NCBI GenBank assembly: GCA_020912385.1
Contig: CP087215.1
Span: forward strand, 1,426,001-1,490,000
DNA: 64,000 nt
Source: Neofusicoccum parvum
Lineage: Eukaryota > Ascomycota > Dothideomycetes > Botryosphaeriales > Botryosphaeriaceae
Direction: 5' to 3'
Position 1 is the stretch's first letter, and every line of letters begins with the position of its first letter. Positions 11,944 through 22,642 of the stretch are shown here, piece after piece. The notes beneath the pieces are model-generated. The model worked only from the letters and a program-made list of their open reading frames with translations, was not told where the DNA came from and searched no databases. A program made the position numbers and the translations under genes.

Positions 11944-13599
11944 ATGCCGGAAACCATCAGAGTGCCCTATCTGAAGGACCTGGAGTACCGCGGCTTCATT
12001 GAGGGCAGCACCATCAAAGACAAGAGCTCGGGAAAGACGCTTGCCCACTACTTCGGAGGCCTTCCGTACGGCCTGCCACCCATTGGACCTTTCAGATGGC
12101 GTGCGCCGCGTCCTCTCCCGCCATGCTACAGGTACGGCACGCGCGCCAATCCCGGCCGCTTCACCGGCAAGACTAGCATGTGCCCGCAAGGACTCCCGAC
12201 CTGGGTCAAGAACGCAGCCGACAACAGCAGCCTGTGGGACGAGGACTGCCTGCAGTGCAACATCTGGATTCCCGCGGGCGACCCTCCCGCCGGCGGCTGG
12301 CCCGTCCTGTTCTACATCCACGGCGGCTTCCTGCAGGTCGGCAACCCGAACGAGTACAACCCGGTGCCGCTGCTCTCGGAGACCCCGGCCAGCTTCATCA
12401 TCGTGATGCCGGCGTACCGCCTCAACCTCTTCGGCTTCCTCGCGTCGCGCGAGCTCAAGGCCGCCTCGTCCGGCGAGCCCGTCGGCAACCTTGGGTTCTG
12501 GGACCAGCGGCTGGCGCTCGAGTGGACGCACAAGAACATCAGCTACTTCGGCGGCGACGCCGCCAACATCACCGTCGCCGGCTACAGCGCCGGCTCGCAC
12601 AGCACCTTCAAGCAGCTCGCCTACGACCTCTACCTGCCCGACGCCAAGGCCATCATCCGCCGCGCCATCATGTGGTCCAACGGGCCCGGCATGCAGCCCA
12701 AGACCCTCGTCGCCGCCCAAGACCAGTTCGACGAGCTCTGCTCCGCGCTGGCCATCCCGTCGTCCCTGCCCGGCGCCGAGAAGGTCGCGCGCCTGCGCGC
12801 GCTGCCGCCCCGGCAGCTCCTGGACGCGGTGCCGCGCATGCAGCGCCACCAGTTCCGCGCCGTCGTCGACGACGAGTTCGTGCGCGCCGACCTGTACAAG
12901 GACATCGACGCGGGCGGCTTCGCGGCGCGCATGCGCGCCCGCGGCGTCGCGCTCATGATGGGCGAGTGCCGCGACGAGCACTGCCTGTACGGCACCTGGT
13001 ACCCGCCGGACGACTCGCTGGCGTCGCTGCGCGAGCGCCTGTGCGCCGAGTACCCGCCGCCCGCCGTCGACGTGCTGATCGCGCACTACTACCCCGGCGG
13101 CCGGCTGCCGGCCGCGTGTACGGACTGGCGCGACGCGTTCGGCCGCATCTACGCCGACATGCAGGTCCACTGCCTGGAGCGCGGGTTCGTCGACAAGCTG
13201 CACGCCGGCGGCGCCGGCGACCTGGTGTACAGGTACCGCGTCGAGTGGCGGCTCAAGTGCTGCGACCGCTTCCTGCCGCCCGACTGGGGCGTCACGCACA
13301 CGGCCGACAAGCCCATCTGGTGGTGGGGGAACGGGATGGACTTGACCGAAGGGGAGAAGGAGGTCGCGTGGACGGCACTGACGGGGCCGTACGTCAAGTT
13401 CGTGAACGGGGAGCTGGGGGAGTTGAGGAGGGAGTGGGGGACGAGTGGTCCGAGGCAGGTGCGCAGGGTGGACCCGGACGGGAAGCTGAGCACGTGGGAG
13501 GACGACATGTGGGATGAGGGGACTGGCATCTGGAACAAGCTCCGCGCGGTTGGCGCGACGCAGGCGGGGAGAAATATTGCGGAGAGCGCGAAGCTGTAA
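11944..13599 (+). CDS. Type-B carboxylesterase (alpha/beta hydrolase), no signal peptide
   Basis: A serine esterase of the cholinesterase/carboxylesterase family, hydrolysing carboxylic esters of unknown identity. A single exon of 551 residues. The oxyanion-hole text YIHGGF lies near residue 125, and the nucleophile elbow GYSAG places the catalytic Ser at 215 (codon 12586-12588). A candidate acid is the Glu in MMGECRDEHC, and a candidate His is in VTHTADK. There is no hydrophobic N-terminus, so the protein is probably intracellular. The ATG has A at -3. Third codon positions are extremely GC-rich, which leaves several other frames open across the gene; these are shadows. It converges on a second, only distantly similar type-B esterase. 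Confidence 0.88.
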   Translation: MPETIRVPYLKDLEYRGFIEGSTIKDKSSGKTLAHYFGGLPYGLPPIGPFRWRAPRPLPPCYRYGTRANPGRFTGKTSMCPQGLPTWVKNAADNSSLWDEDCLQCNIWIPAGDPPAGGWPVLFYIHGGFLQVGNPNEYNPVPLLSETPASFIIVMPAYRLNLFGFLASRELKAASSGEPVGNLGFWDQRLALEWTHKNISYFGGDAANITVAGYSAGSHSTFKQLAYDLYLPDAKAIIRRAIMWSNGPGMQPKTLVAAQDQFDELCSALAIPSSLPGAEKVARLRALPPRQLLDAVPRMQRHQFRAVVDDEFVRADLYKDIDAGGFAARMRARGVALMMGECRDEHCLYGTWYPPDDSLASLRERLCAEYPPPAVDVLIAHYYPGGRLPAACTDWRDAFGRIYADMQVHCLERGFVDKLHAGGAGDLVYRYRVEWRLKCCDRFLPPDWGVTHTADKPIWWWGNGMDLTEGEKEVAWTALTGPYVKFVNGELGELRREWGTSGPRQVRRVDPDGKLSTWEDDMWDEGTGIWNKLRAVGATQAGRNIAESAKL

Positions 13600-13951
13600 G
13601 TGATGGTCTTGATCTGGGGCGAAGCGATTCTAAGACCGAGACGTATTCTTGGGGCTGCTTTTGACTTTGTTTGTTTAGGCATATCACTTTGGACTACGAC
13701 AGATCTTAGACTTCATGAAAGAATAGGGTTCGATATAGAGTCGGACTTGTTCTCTAGGTAAATTGCATGAGTGGGAAAGAAGACATAAGACAGTGCAGGT
13801 GGTTTGGGTTGATAACCCGGTCACAGGATATGAATTGAAGATTCATTGGCCTGTGGAACTCCAGAGTCGATCGTACACATCTTAACCCTAGGCACACGAC
13901 TCTTTTTTTCCCCGAAATATTGATCCTCTCACCCCCACTCTACCACTTTCC
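13600..13951. other. Intergenic region between convergent esterase genes
   Basis: These 352 bp between two stop codons must hold both 3' ends. It is more AT-rich than the flanking genes. No terminator hairpin or gene is evident. Confidence 0.6.
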
Positions 13952-16584
13952 CTACCCATAATAGTCTAACGGAAGCTTCAACACCTGACACTGCTCCGCC
14001 TCTCCAAACGCCCTCTCCTCACTCACAGGCCACTCCAAATTCCTAAAGGTCGGCGCCTCCACACTCACCTCCCGCCACATGCCTCCTTCCCGCTCCCCAT
14101 ACCCCCTCGCCCGCAACCATGCCGCGTCCGGATTTGGATCGCCCGTCCGCGCAAACGCCGTCCAGGCGTCGAGCACGTGCTGCGCGAAGGGGACGTCGCC
14201 CTCGTCGCGTAGAGGTAGACCGCTGCGCACCAGGTTCCCGAAGACGTAGTATAGCTCGCCCGAGTGGCATTTGAAGTATTCCTGCGTCGGGTCGCCGGCG
14301 GGGTGAGTGGACGTCCGGGGCGCTTCGCAGACGGGAGCGTTGGGACTGTAGCCGGGGGGTTGGTACCTGGGTTACAGATTCGCGTTAGAAGAACGGTCTT
14401 TTTGGTTGCAGATGGGGGGAGGGGGGCGGGGCGTACGAGCGGGCGAATTCATAGGCGAAGATGCGGGGAAATACGGAGTGTTTGAGGGCTGAGTAGGCGG
14501 TGGCGTGTGTGAGGCAGCGGAGCTCGGCGTCGGTGGCGAGGCGGGCGGTGGCGTTGAAGATGGCGAGGGTGGTGTTGGTGGGGTAGAGGGAGTAGGGGAT
14601 GGGAAAGAGGTCCGTTATGTTAGGCGTGGAAGGGAAGCCGGAGGTGGTGAGGAAGGTGGTAAGCGTGTCGTTGGCCTGCGGGTAGGATATGAAAGCCGCG
14701 GCGTCGTCGCGCATGACACCGGTGAGGATTGGAACGTGGGCGGCGGGGCCGGTGCCAGTGAGGGTGAGGAAGGGGGTCGTAAGATAGGCGCCGTCGACTA
14801 CGAGGTAACTGTGAAGGACGTTAATACATGAATTTGTGGTTGTGTAAATGTTCGCACAGGGGGGTGGGAGCACTCATCCGGATGCGAAAGTAGAGTTGTA
14901 GAAGCTCTCAGCCAACCTGGAGGAACGCTTCAATCTCCACAGAAGGAGGCGTGGATGTTATACACTCACCGAGCAACATCAGACAACCCCACAAGTTCGA
15001 AGGCGTCAAAGCTTCTTAGGCATTCAACCTGGTCGCTTGCATCTGCGCATCCTGTTTCGTTTAAGATGGGATTCGCCGCAATAGCCACCTCTTGCTCGAT
15101 AGTGTAATACTGCGAGTAGGTAGTGGCATAGTTGCTACCACCCAGATTGCTCTGTGAAATGGCGGCCTGGTACTTTCCAATTGCTTTGGGAGATGCCAGA
15201 AGCGCCCTGACGCTGGCCGCACCCGCACTTTGCCCGAAAATGGTGATGCGATCAGGGTCGCCGCCGAAGTCCTTGATGTGGGCGTGTACCCAGTCGAGTG
15301 CGATAATCTGGTCTGCCAGGCCGTAATTGCCGTTCAGTTCACCATCGTCCAGAGCCAAGAATCCTAGGGTAGAAAGACGATAGTTGATCGTTACGACCAC
15401 CACATCTCCACGGGATGCCATGTTGCCACCATCGAAGGTTGGATCGCTTCCAGTGCCCCCTGTGAAAGCTCCTCCGTGGATCCAGAACATGACTGGCTTT
15501 AGCTTATGTGCCGGGGAAGATGAATCTTTCGGCAGATACGGAGACCATACATTCAAGAAGAGGCAGTCCTCACTGCACGTGGACTCCGTGCAGCCTGACT
15601 GTACACATTGCGCGCCAGGAGAAAGCGCAGAGGCATTGCCGGTGCCCTCGTAGAGAGCCGAGTAGGCGAATCGCTCCGGCTCAGGGGCGTAGCGTAGACC
15701 TTCAAAGCGGAAACTTAACTTGTCCTGAAGAGTCCGAATTAGTAGGTGTTATACAAATAATTGACGTAGCGGACAGTTCGCGGGAACCAATTGCTCTCAA
15801 CAAAGCCAAGCGTGGGGAGTTGAAGCATCCATCTGGGTGAATCGGAAGGCAGTGTTATCCGCGCCAGCCATCCGCTGCATGATCCAACCCTGGGTACATG
15901 ACTTACCCGATATCCTGTCACTTGCTGGTTACCTGACTTCACAGTAGTCTGCCATTGGGGAGAAGTGTCGACGTCACTAGCTGTGGAGAGCGGGGCAGAC
16001 TGTGTGCATAGCGCAGGCAATTTCGTCTGACGGCTTCTGACTGAGACGAGGCCGGCATGATTGACAGCCCTGGCCTTGTGACTGGCAGTTTCATCGATCC
16101 AGTACTGCGCGCCCTTGCCGGAGGGATCTGCAAATCCGAGGTAGCCCAGTGATAGGGCTGAGACAGTCTTGGACGAATTCGCGGGTGGGGCCCAGAGCTG
16201 CTCTCCAAGTGCGGCGCAGTTCGACCGAGCTTCTTCCAGCGTCTGGGGCGTGCTAAGCACGATGACTGCTGCGTCATGGGTGCTCAGATTGCCTGTGCTC
16301 AGATTAGATCTTCGCGCAGATCATTTCATGCAAAAGGAGTTAGAAGGAGAGCGGGGTCTAGTGCCCGAGACCTTATTCACCGGTCTTGCATGGCTGCAGA
16401 GGGTGATCCTAAGCGCAGGTGGTGGTGTGAGCAGTAGGAAAGCGCAGCCAAGCATACCGTATAAATCGTTGTAGGCCAGGATGGTCAGGTCGGAGCCAAT
16501 GGAGCCGGGGATGGGAGCCGCTTGTGCTGCGGGCAGCACGCTCAAAGCGGAGACGCCAGGGGCCAGCCAATCGAGGACGCGCAT
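13952..16584 (-). CDS. Secreted type-B carboxylesterase with five exons
   Basis: Extracellular serine esterase of the fungal type-B carboxylesterase family. Exons 16584-16458, 16292-15907, 15724-14970, 14808-14437 and 14366-13952 keep frame and give 684 residues. Residues 1-22 look like a signal peptide (MRVLDWLAPGVSALSVLPAA), followed by the family's N-terminal CAALGEQLW and LPALCTQSAP region. SEDCLFLNVW, the oxyanion HGGAF, and the elbow FGQSAG (Ser337) follow. Introns 1-3 are unusually long for this window (165, 182 and 161 bp; intron 4 is 70 bp), and introns 2 and 3 each contain a MITE-like palindrome. G is at -3 of the ATG. It converges with the esterase at 11944-13599 and diverges from the Set3 gene. 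The substrate is unknown. Confidence 0.88.
14861..14940. mobile_element. MITE-like palindromic element, copy 2 (inside esterase intron 3)
   Basis: The left arm GGGTGGGAGCACTCATCCGG and an inverted right arm ending AACGCTTCAATCTCCAC resemble the shared arm. It lies wholly within the 161 bp intron 14809-14969 and supplies neither splice site, so it appears inserted into an existing intron. Similarity is partial. Confidence 0.5.
15811..15892. mobile_element. MITE-like palindromic element, copy 3 (inside esterase intron 2)
   Basis: The left arm GGGGAGTTGAAGCATCCATC is close to the consensus; the inverted right arm is more diverged (GGGTTGGATCATGCAGCGG on the other strand). It lies within the 182 bp intron 15725-15906 and does not reach either splice site. 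Confidence 0.5.
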
Positions 16585-18357
16585 GGCTCGTAGACGCGGT
16601 AGAGGGCAAGGAGAAGAACAGGCACGAACCCAACACGACGGGGCATTGCTGCTGGGCGCCGACAGGAGGCTGATATATGAACGAAACGAAATGATCACGT
16701 CGACACGAGCCGGCAGGAAGGAAACTAGGCGGCGGCATGGCCGTGTCCGGGTGAATCAAGCATTGCAGAGTGAAGATAGCCGGCGGTGGACCATGACCGC
16801 ATGGCGTTGTAGATTACCCGACAGGCCCAACGCGGGGAAAGCCTGTCGACGCCCCATGCGCGCGGCGGGGGGATCAGACCGAGAGGGCCAGGAGAACGTC
16901 AGCCCGGAGCCGCGCCGCCATGTGCACGACGCGGGAGCGCGAGGTGTGTGGCGTCGTGCGCGGGTGAGGGGCTCGGGGGCGTTGGCGTGTCGCGGGCGGG
17001 CGCGCGACAGGCACTGCTCGTCTGGCCGACAGCCCTGCGCGTGGCCGGCGTGTGCAGCCAGCGGGAGGCGCTGCGCGACTCGCCGTCGTGCCATCGTCAG
17101 CCGTCGCTGGTGAGCCGGACGGCCGCGCTCCGTCGGGGGTGAGAGGCGAGAGGGCGACAGGGCGGCGAGCGGACGGGCGCGCGTCACGTGCCCGGCCGGT
17201 GTTTCAGGCGCGGTGGCCAGAGCGACGTCGGAGCGGCGGGCAGCAGGCACCAGGCAGCAAGATAACAGACTGGCGGGTGCTATTTTTGCACGGGTCGGCT
17301 GGGATGGACGAGGCACGCCGGCTGGCGCGCTGCTGGATTGGGCGGGCGCGGTGGAGCAGGCGGCGCAAATCAGCGTCGCCGTGTCGCCAGCAGCCCCGTC
17401 AATTCCCGCACGTTTCCCTGCGCAGGTTGCGGAAATCCCATCATTTCCCAGGCACCTTTCCTCGCTCTTCTGCTGCGCTCCTCGCTCGCCCGCCGCCGGC
17501 TGTGCGTGCTCGCGAGTCGCCCGCTGCCCGCCGTCGCCCACCTGCTGCTGCCCACGCACGCTGCTGCCGCGAACGTCGCACGATGGAGCCCGCCCGGCGC
17601 TGCTGCACCTCGACGCGGTCCCCGCCGCCGGCCTTGCTGCCCGCCGCGCCCGCTGCGGCGTGCTGCTGCTGGGCACGCCGCCGCCAGGTGCTGCGGACTG
17701 CGCGCTGAGCGCCCGTCAGGGCTCTTCTGGCACCCCGAAGGCCCGCGCTAGCAAAAGCCCACTAAACCCTATTCGTTCCTGGGCCAAGCAGAGAGCAGCC
17801 GTTCCCTCGCTGGCTCTCCCGGCCTTCAACACCGTCTGCACCTCCTCGCGCACCGCTGGCTTCTCCACTGTCCCTGTGCCTCGCTCCCTCCCTCTCCCTC
17901 TCCGTCGCATCTCAATCGCCCCAGCTCTCACGCTCCCGCCCTCGTAGCCCACCGCCGCACGCGCGCACCACCACCGCCCACGTCTCCACCCGACCCACGC
18001 TGTCGCCCTCGGCACGTTCGCTCCTCCACGCCGCCATTCTGCCCTCCTCGTGCTGGAGCCCTCCACGTCGCATGCGCTGCTGAACACGTCCCTGCCTGCG
18101 CCGTCTCTGCTGCTGCCGTCCACCGCGCCCTCGTCTGTCGCAGACGCCCTCGTCGCGTTGACTCCCACCAGCCTTGATTCCCGCCACGATCGCACAAAGC
18201 CTGCCCACGCTCAAAGAGGACCGTAGAGCGATCGTTGGAGCCCGCCGACTCGCCCGAGGTCTTGCCTGACGTCCCTGCGCTGCCGCGACGGCCGTCATGC
18301 AATTCAACGCACGAAGAGACTGAGCCGCCTCTATCTCCACCTCACACCTGGCGGATT
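16585..18357. promoter_or_regulatory. GC-rich intergenic region between secreted esterase and Set3 gene
   Basis: These 1.77 kb separate two divergent starts. G+C is high and many frames are open (for example 16756-17676 on minus and 17213-17947 on plus), but they are Arg/Ala/Pro-rich and look like composition effects. The 3' part is pyrimidine-rich, as expected for a fungal promoter or leader. A 9-codon minimal upstream ORF (ATG at 18297, stop at 18321-18323) precedes the Set3 start. Confidence 0.5.
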
Positions 18358-21300
18358 ATGACAGAAATCCCCTTGCTGCAGACGCATGCTGTTCCTCAGC
18401 TAAGCCCCAGGGCTCCCTTTGCGCCCGTTCCATACTCTGTTCCCAATGGCCGACCGGTGGCAGACGCTCCTCAGCCCGACGAAGAGCCCGTTTCCGACAC
18501 CATCAAGTGCATCTGCGGCTACGAGGCCGACGACGGCAGCAGTGTCCTGTGCGAGGTGTGCAGGACATGGCAACACGTCCTCTGCTACTACGATGATGAA
18601 GAACAGATCCCTCGGATCCACGAATGCGCCGACTGCCAGCCGCGAACTCTCGACCAAGCACGTATCAAGGAGCGCCAGAAGGCTTTCAAGAACATGACCT
18701 ACATGATCGAGCGGAAACCGAAGCGGCCAGCACTCAAGAGCCACAAGAAGAAGCTGAAGGACGTTAGTGCCGCCGTCGCACTGACAAACGGACACGCCGA
18801 TGATGCCTTTCCTACACTGGACCGCAAGAGTGGGAGCCCCAGAGACCAGCAGCCTCCTACGAAACGGCCCAAGACAAACCACAAGGCGTCAAACTCTGTC
18901 GCGTCGCTCAACCAGCCCGCTGGCGGTTCCCGGAAGCGGGCTGCCTCTACTGCTCAGCCCGTACACAGCCCCGTCAAGTCACCAGGACCTCCTGTTCCGA
19001 CCGGATACGCGAGTGATTACTTCTCGGACGAATTTCTGCAGCTCTACCAGCAGCCCGACTACACCCACATCGAGGCGAACTCCTTCAGCGACCTTGCAGT
19101 GACCAACAGCCTACAAAACTGGCTCTGGGACCCAGAAGCGACGAAGCAGGCCGCTGGTGGAAAAGCTCGCGAGCAGATCTTCCAACGGCATGAGGGCACA
19201 ATGAAAACACTTGAGGAACACGGCCCCATACTGAAAGAAAACACGGGTACCGGCGCCACTCCCACTGCACAGGGGCCTCATCCAACCTTCAAATGGGTCA
19301 CCGTCGAGTCTGACGTTCCTTACGGTGGCTTCGTTGGTGAACTCAAGGGACAAATCGGAAGGAAAGAGGAATACCAGTCGAACCCTAATAACCGCTGGGA
19401 CGTACTACGACACCCTGAACCATTCGTCTTCTTCGCACCGTTCCTTCCACTCTACATCGACACCAGGCACGAAGGGACAATCTTGAGGTACATCCGGCGC
19501 AGCTGCAGACCTAACGTGCGCATGCAGATCCTGATCACCGGCGAGTCTGAGTACCACTTCTGCTTCATCGCGGCCGAGAACATCTACGCGGGCGACGAGA
19601 TCAGTATTGGTTGGGACATCGATAGGGACGTTCGACACGCACTGGAGGCATCTCTACAAAATGGTAACATCCACGAGCGTGGCATCCAAGAAGTGGAAGG
19701 GGTATCGCACTGGGTTGCTGGTGTACTCTCCAATTTCGGCGGATGCGCATGCAAATTACCTATAATGGAGTGCCCCCTCGCCCTCGCCGATCGTCGCAAC
19801 GCGCCCTACATACTCGCGTCGTCGAATAGCCAGTCGCTGAAGCCCAAGAAGTCCAGGAAGAACGGCACCCAGCTCTCGCCTCTCAGCACCGGCCAAGCGA
19901 CCAACAGCCGCGCGGGCAGCGAGGTGCGGAACCGCGGCGAGCAGGACGATGAGAATGCTGACAGCCGTTCGGTATCCGGCTCATCCCGCAGCAAGCCAAC
20001 GAGCCGCGACATTACTCCGATGACGCATGTGTCCAACGAGAATGCCCTCGGACTCGGTGTCGAGATGTCGGATCGCGAAAAGAGGAAGCTGATGCAGCAG
20101 GAGAGGCTCTTCGAACAGCTGGAGCACGACGAACAACACGCACAGAAGAAGAGGAAGAGAAACAGCGCTGGATCGACCCTCAACACACCAAGTGTGGCAA
20201 CTTCAGTAAGGCAACCGTTTTCAGCTAGTCAGAGAAAGGCTAACCCGCGTCTCAGAAGCAACTTGGCCATTCAGAGTCATCCTTCCCCTCCCCGGTTGTT
20301 GCATCCAAATCTCGAGCTGCAGACTCGAACTCTCGCTCCCAGAACATGAACGGCCGTCGATCGAATAATGCATCGCATCAACGTCGGACTGGCGCACGTG
20401 CGCCGAAAGAGCCGGTACCGCCCCAGAAGCCGGAATACAAGGATTCAAGCATGCAGACTGAGCCCGACGAGGAGTTCCCGTCGCTGGTGCCTTCTCCCGT
20501 CGCGCGCCGGAAACCGAAGGGCTCCTTTTTGCGATCGCTTCTGCAGCGCACACACGACATAAGAGTGCGCAGGGAACGGTCGGAATCTGCACAACGCAGC
20601 CCGTCTATCTCGCGCTCGCAATGCGACAAGATGGATGTGGACGAAACCGTCGCACCCGTTACTGCGCCCGTTGCGGAGCCGCATTCTACCGCCGAGTCCG
20701 CGACAGGTCCACCCAAGGAGACGTCGCCTCCACTCAAGGCTGAGGAGGATGTGGAAATGCACGACGCGATAGTGGTGGCTCCGGCCGCAGCTTCAAATCA
20801 GGGAATTGATCCCATATCGCCTCGGACAGAAGCACCTGCCGCAGATCAGCATGTGGAAACCTCATCGCATGTCTCGCAACCTTTACCTACTTCACCGTTG
20901 CCATCATCCACCGACGCCGCAGCGCCCCCGACAGCACCCACCATGCAGTCAAAGGCTACTTCACCTGGTCTGCGCGTTGAACTTCCACCTGCTCCAACAT
21001 TAGCTACTCCTCGTCCCTCAGCTTCAACCCCCCCTCCCTCTATAGCTGATGCTCCCCCAACGCTTTCCGTCATAACCGAAACACCCGCTCTCTTGACCCC
21101 ATCTGCTCCTCACATCTCCCTGTCATCGCCAGTCGATGTGCCGCCTCCATCTACCGTCGTCACCCCAAGCCCTATACAGCGCAAAGCCAAAATGAGCTTG
21201 AGCGATTGGACGGCGAAAAGGAAGGCTAAACTTGAAGCCAAAACCAATGATGGCGACAAGGGAGATGAAAAAGAAAGGGACAGCGATGTCAAGGATGATG

Positions 21301-21377
21301 ACGACCGACCAGGTAGCTCGGACAAAAAGGATGAGACGGCACCGAATCCGGAGGCCACCACTGGCGACGGCGCATGA
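18358..21377 (+). CDS. set3: Set3-type PHD finger and SET domain protein
   Basis: Set3 is the scaffold of the Set3C histone deacetylase complex; its PHD finger reads methylated H3K4. Exons 18358-20205 and 20256-21377 join across a 50 bp GTAAGG...CAG intron, giving 989 residues. The PHD finger starts at Cys51 (CICGYEADDGSSVLCEVC) and runs to about residue 97. A SET domain of the Set3/MLL5 kind lies near residues 310-440, with RRSCRPNV where active methyltransferases have NHSC.PN, and ISIGWDID at the end, so catalytic activity is doubtful. The C-terminus is long, Lys-rich then Pro/Ser-rich, with SLSDWTAKRKAKLEAK near the end. The start is the first in-frame ATG, with A at -3; the frame upstream opens only at a TTG. 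Confidence 0.9.
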
Positions 21378-22112
21378 GGATACCCATCTTTTTCTTTCTT
21401 TGATACCTTTTCAATTGGGCTTTCTACTTCCAGGACCACCGCGGGCGGCTTTAGGGAGCTTCATTCGGTGGTTACCGAAGCCTTTTTACTTGCTTATTAT
21501 TGTACGATTGCAACGGTTTTTTCTAACGGGTGGCACGGCTGGGTGATTCACGGGGTCAAAGGGGTTTTGAACTTCTGGGGAACATTATTAGGTATGGACG
21601 GATGGATGACAGGATTATTATCTATTACCTTTTCTCCCAAAGCTCTCTTAAAGGGTCCTTGGCGGATGAAAGTGATGGCGTAGGAACATTGGGTGGTTCT
21701 CACTTTTTACTTCCTTACTCCTTCCAGCTGGTAGCTGTTTCTTTTCCATTCAAGACAGTTGGCGGGTCGTTCTTGTCTTCTCTACTTCCTACCCGCACAC
21801 TCACACACGACTACGTTTTCTTCGTGCGTGTTTTCTTTTGCTTCTTCTTACTTCCAGCGAAAAGAGTTTTTGCGAGAATGGTCTTTGACCTTTCCTCTGT
21901 TGCCATACTGGTTGGCACATGTCCCCTTGTCTACGGACGGGACTGATGGGTGGACGAATGAGATGAAAGCTGGCCGTCGATGTATAGCTAGGTAGCTGTT
22001 GAACGAGTGGAGCAAAGAACTTCTCTCAGTCATCTTGCTTGATTATGATGTGATTGTCCCTTTGACTGGCACGTGGCCAATCCTTAGGGAAATAAAGACA
22101 TCCTTTTACGTA

Positions 22113-22195
22113 GAGGCCGCTGAGGCATTCATCTGGACGCAAATATGCAGTGAAAGAAATGTCAAACCTGTCCGGATAACTGCTTCAACCGTCCG
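22113..22195. mobile_element. MITE-like palindromic element, copy 4
   Basis: The left arm (GCTGAGGCATTCATCTGGAC) and the inverted right arm (GGTTGAAGCAGTTATCCGGA on the other strand) match each other and the family arm. The differences between the arms are mostly transitions. Confidence 0.55.
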
Positions 22196-22348
22196 TGAAG
22201 ATTATGACCATTCTGCAATGCATTCTAAAACGACCTCATGCGTGAGTTGCTCTTGTGGTGGGTTCCCGACTTTCTTGATGATCAAAGAAGCTAATAAGAG
22301 TAAATTTTCAAGTTGTGACTTGGTGAAAGTTGACCAGAGCATCCACAT

Positions 22349-22432
22349 GTAGAGTTGAAGTTCTCCGAGTTCCTTTTCCTCGTTCTTTGTTTTTCCCTGC
22401 GGTTTTTGATCCGGATAACGACTTCAATTTCC
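22349..22432. mobile_element. MITE-like palindromic element, copy 5
   Basis: The left arm (GTAGAGTTGAAGTTCTCCG) and the inverted right arm (GGAAATTGAAGTCGTTATCC on the other strand) fit the family with more divergence. It lies 154 bp beyond copy 4. Confidence 0.45.
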
Positions 22433-22642
22433 CAGTCGCCGGTGAATACTGCCTTACTAATGCTATCACTTCGCTCCTACTAGATGTGTTTAGAGAATAT
22501 GGACTATGTATTCTTTGGTTTGATGATTCCATTCTAACATGTTGTCCGTGAATAGCACTTATTTTCACACGTAATATGGAACCACACTTGATCGGAGCTA
22601 TCATGTTCTCTAGTGAAATTTACAATTGGTATACAGGGCTGT

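Larger units (their letters stand above)
21378..22642. other. Intergenic region with two MITE-like elements
   Basis: This 1.26 kb stretch lies between the 3' ends of two convergent genes. It is T-rich and lacks a supported gene. Two short palindromic elements lie at 22113-22195 and 22349-22432. Confidence 0.55.

Noticed and set aside
11881..13299. 472-codon minus-strand frame opposite the first esterase
   Set aside because: It is an antisense shadow created by very GC-rich third codon positions; the plus strand encodes a complete type-B esterase with GYSAG and HGGF.
12180..13517. 445-codon plus-strand frame inside the first esterase
   Set aside because: It is Arg/Ala/Pro-rich, overlaps the esterase in another frame and has no family features.
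14884..14921. Extra small exon inside esterase intron 3
   Set aside because: Reading from a CTCCAG acceptor reaches a TGA before any usable donor; joining 14970 directly to 14808 keeps the family text DVARYLVVDG.
16293..16457. MITE-like copy in esterase intron 1
   Set aside because: The intron is long (165 bp) and contains AGGAGTTAGAAGG, but no opposing arm could be found.
16756..17676. 306-codon minus-strand frame upstream of the secreted esterase
   Set aside because: Its composition is Arg/Ala/Ser-rich with no domain text, and several other frames are open over the same GC-rich interval.
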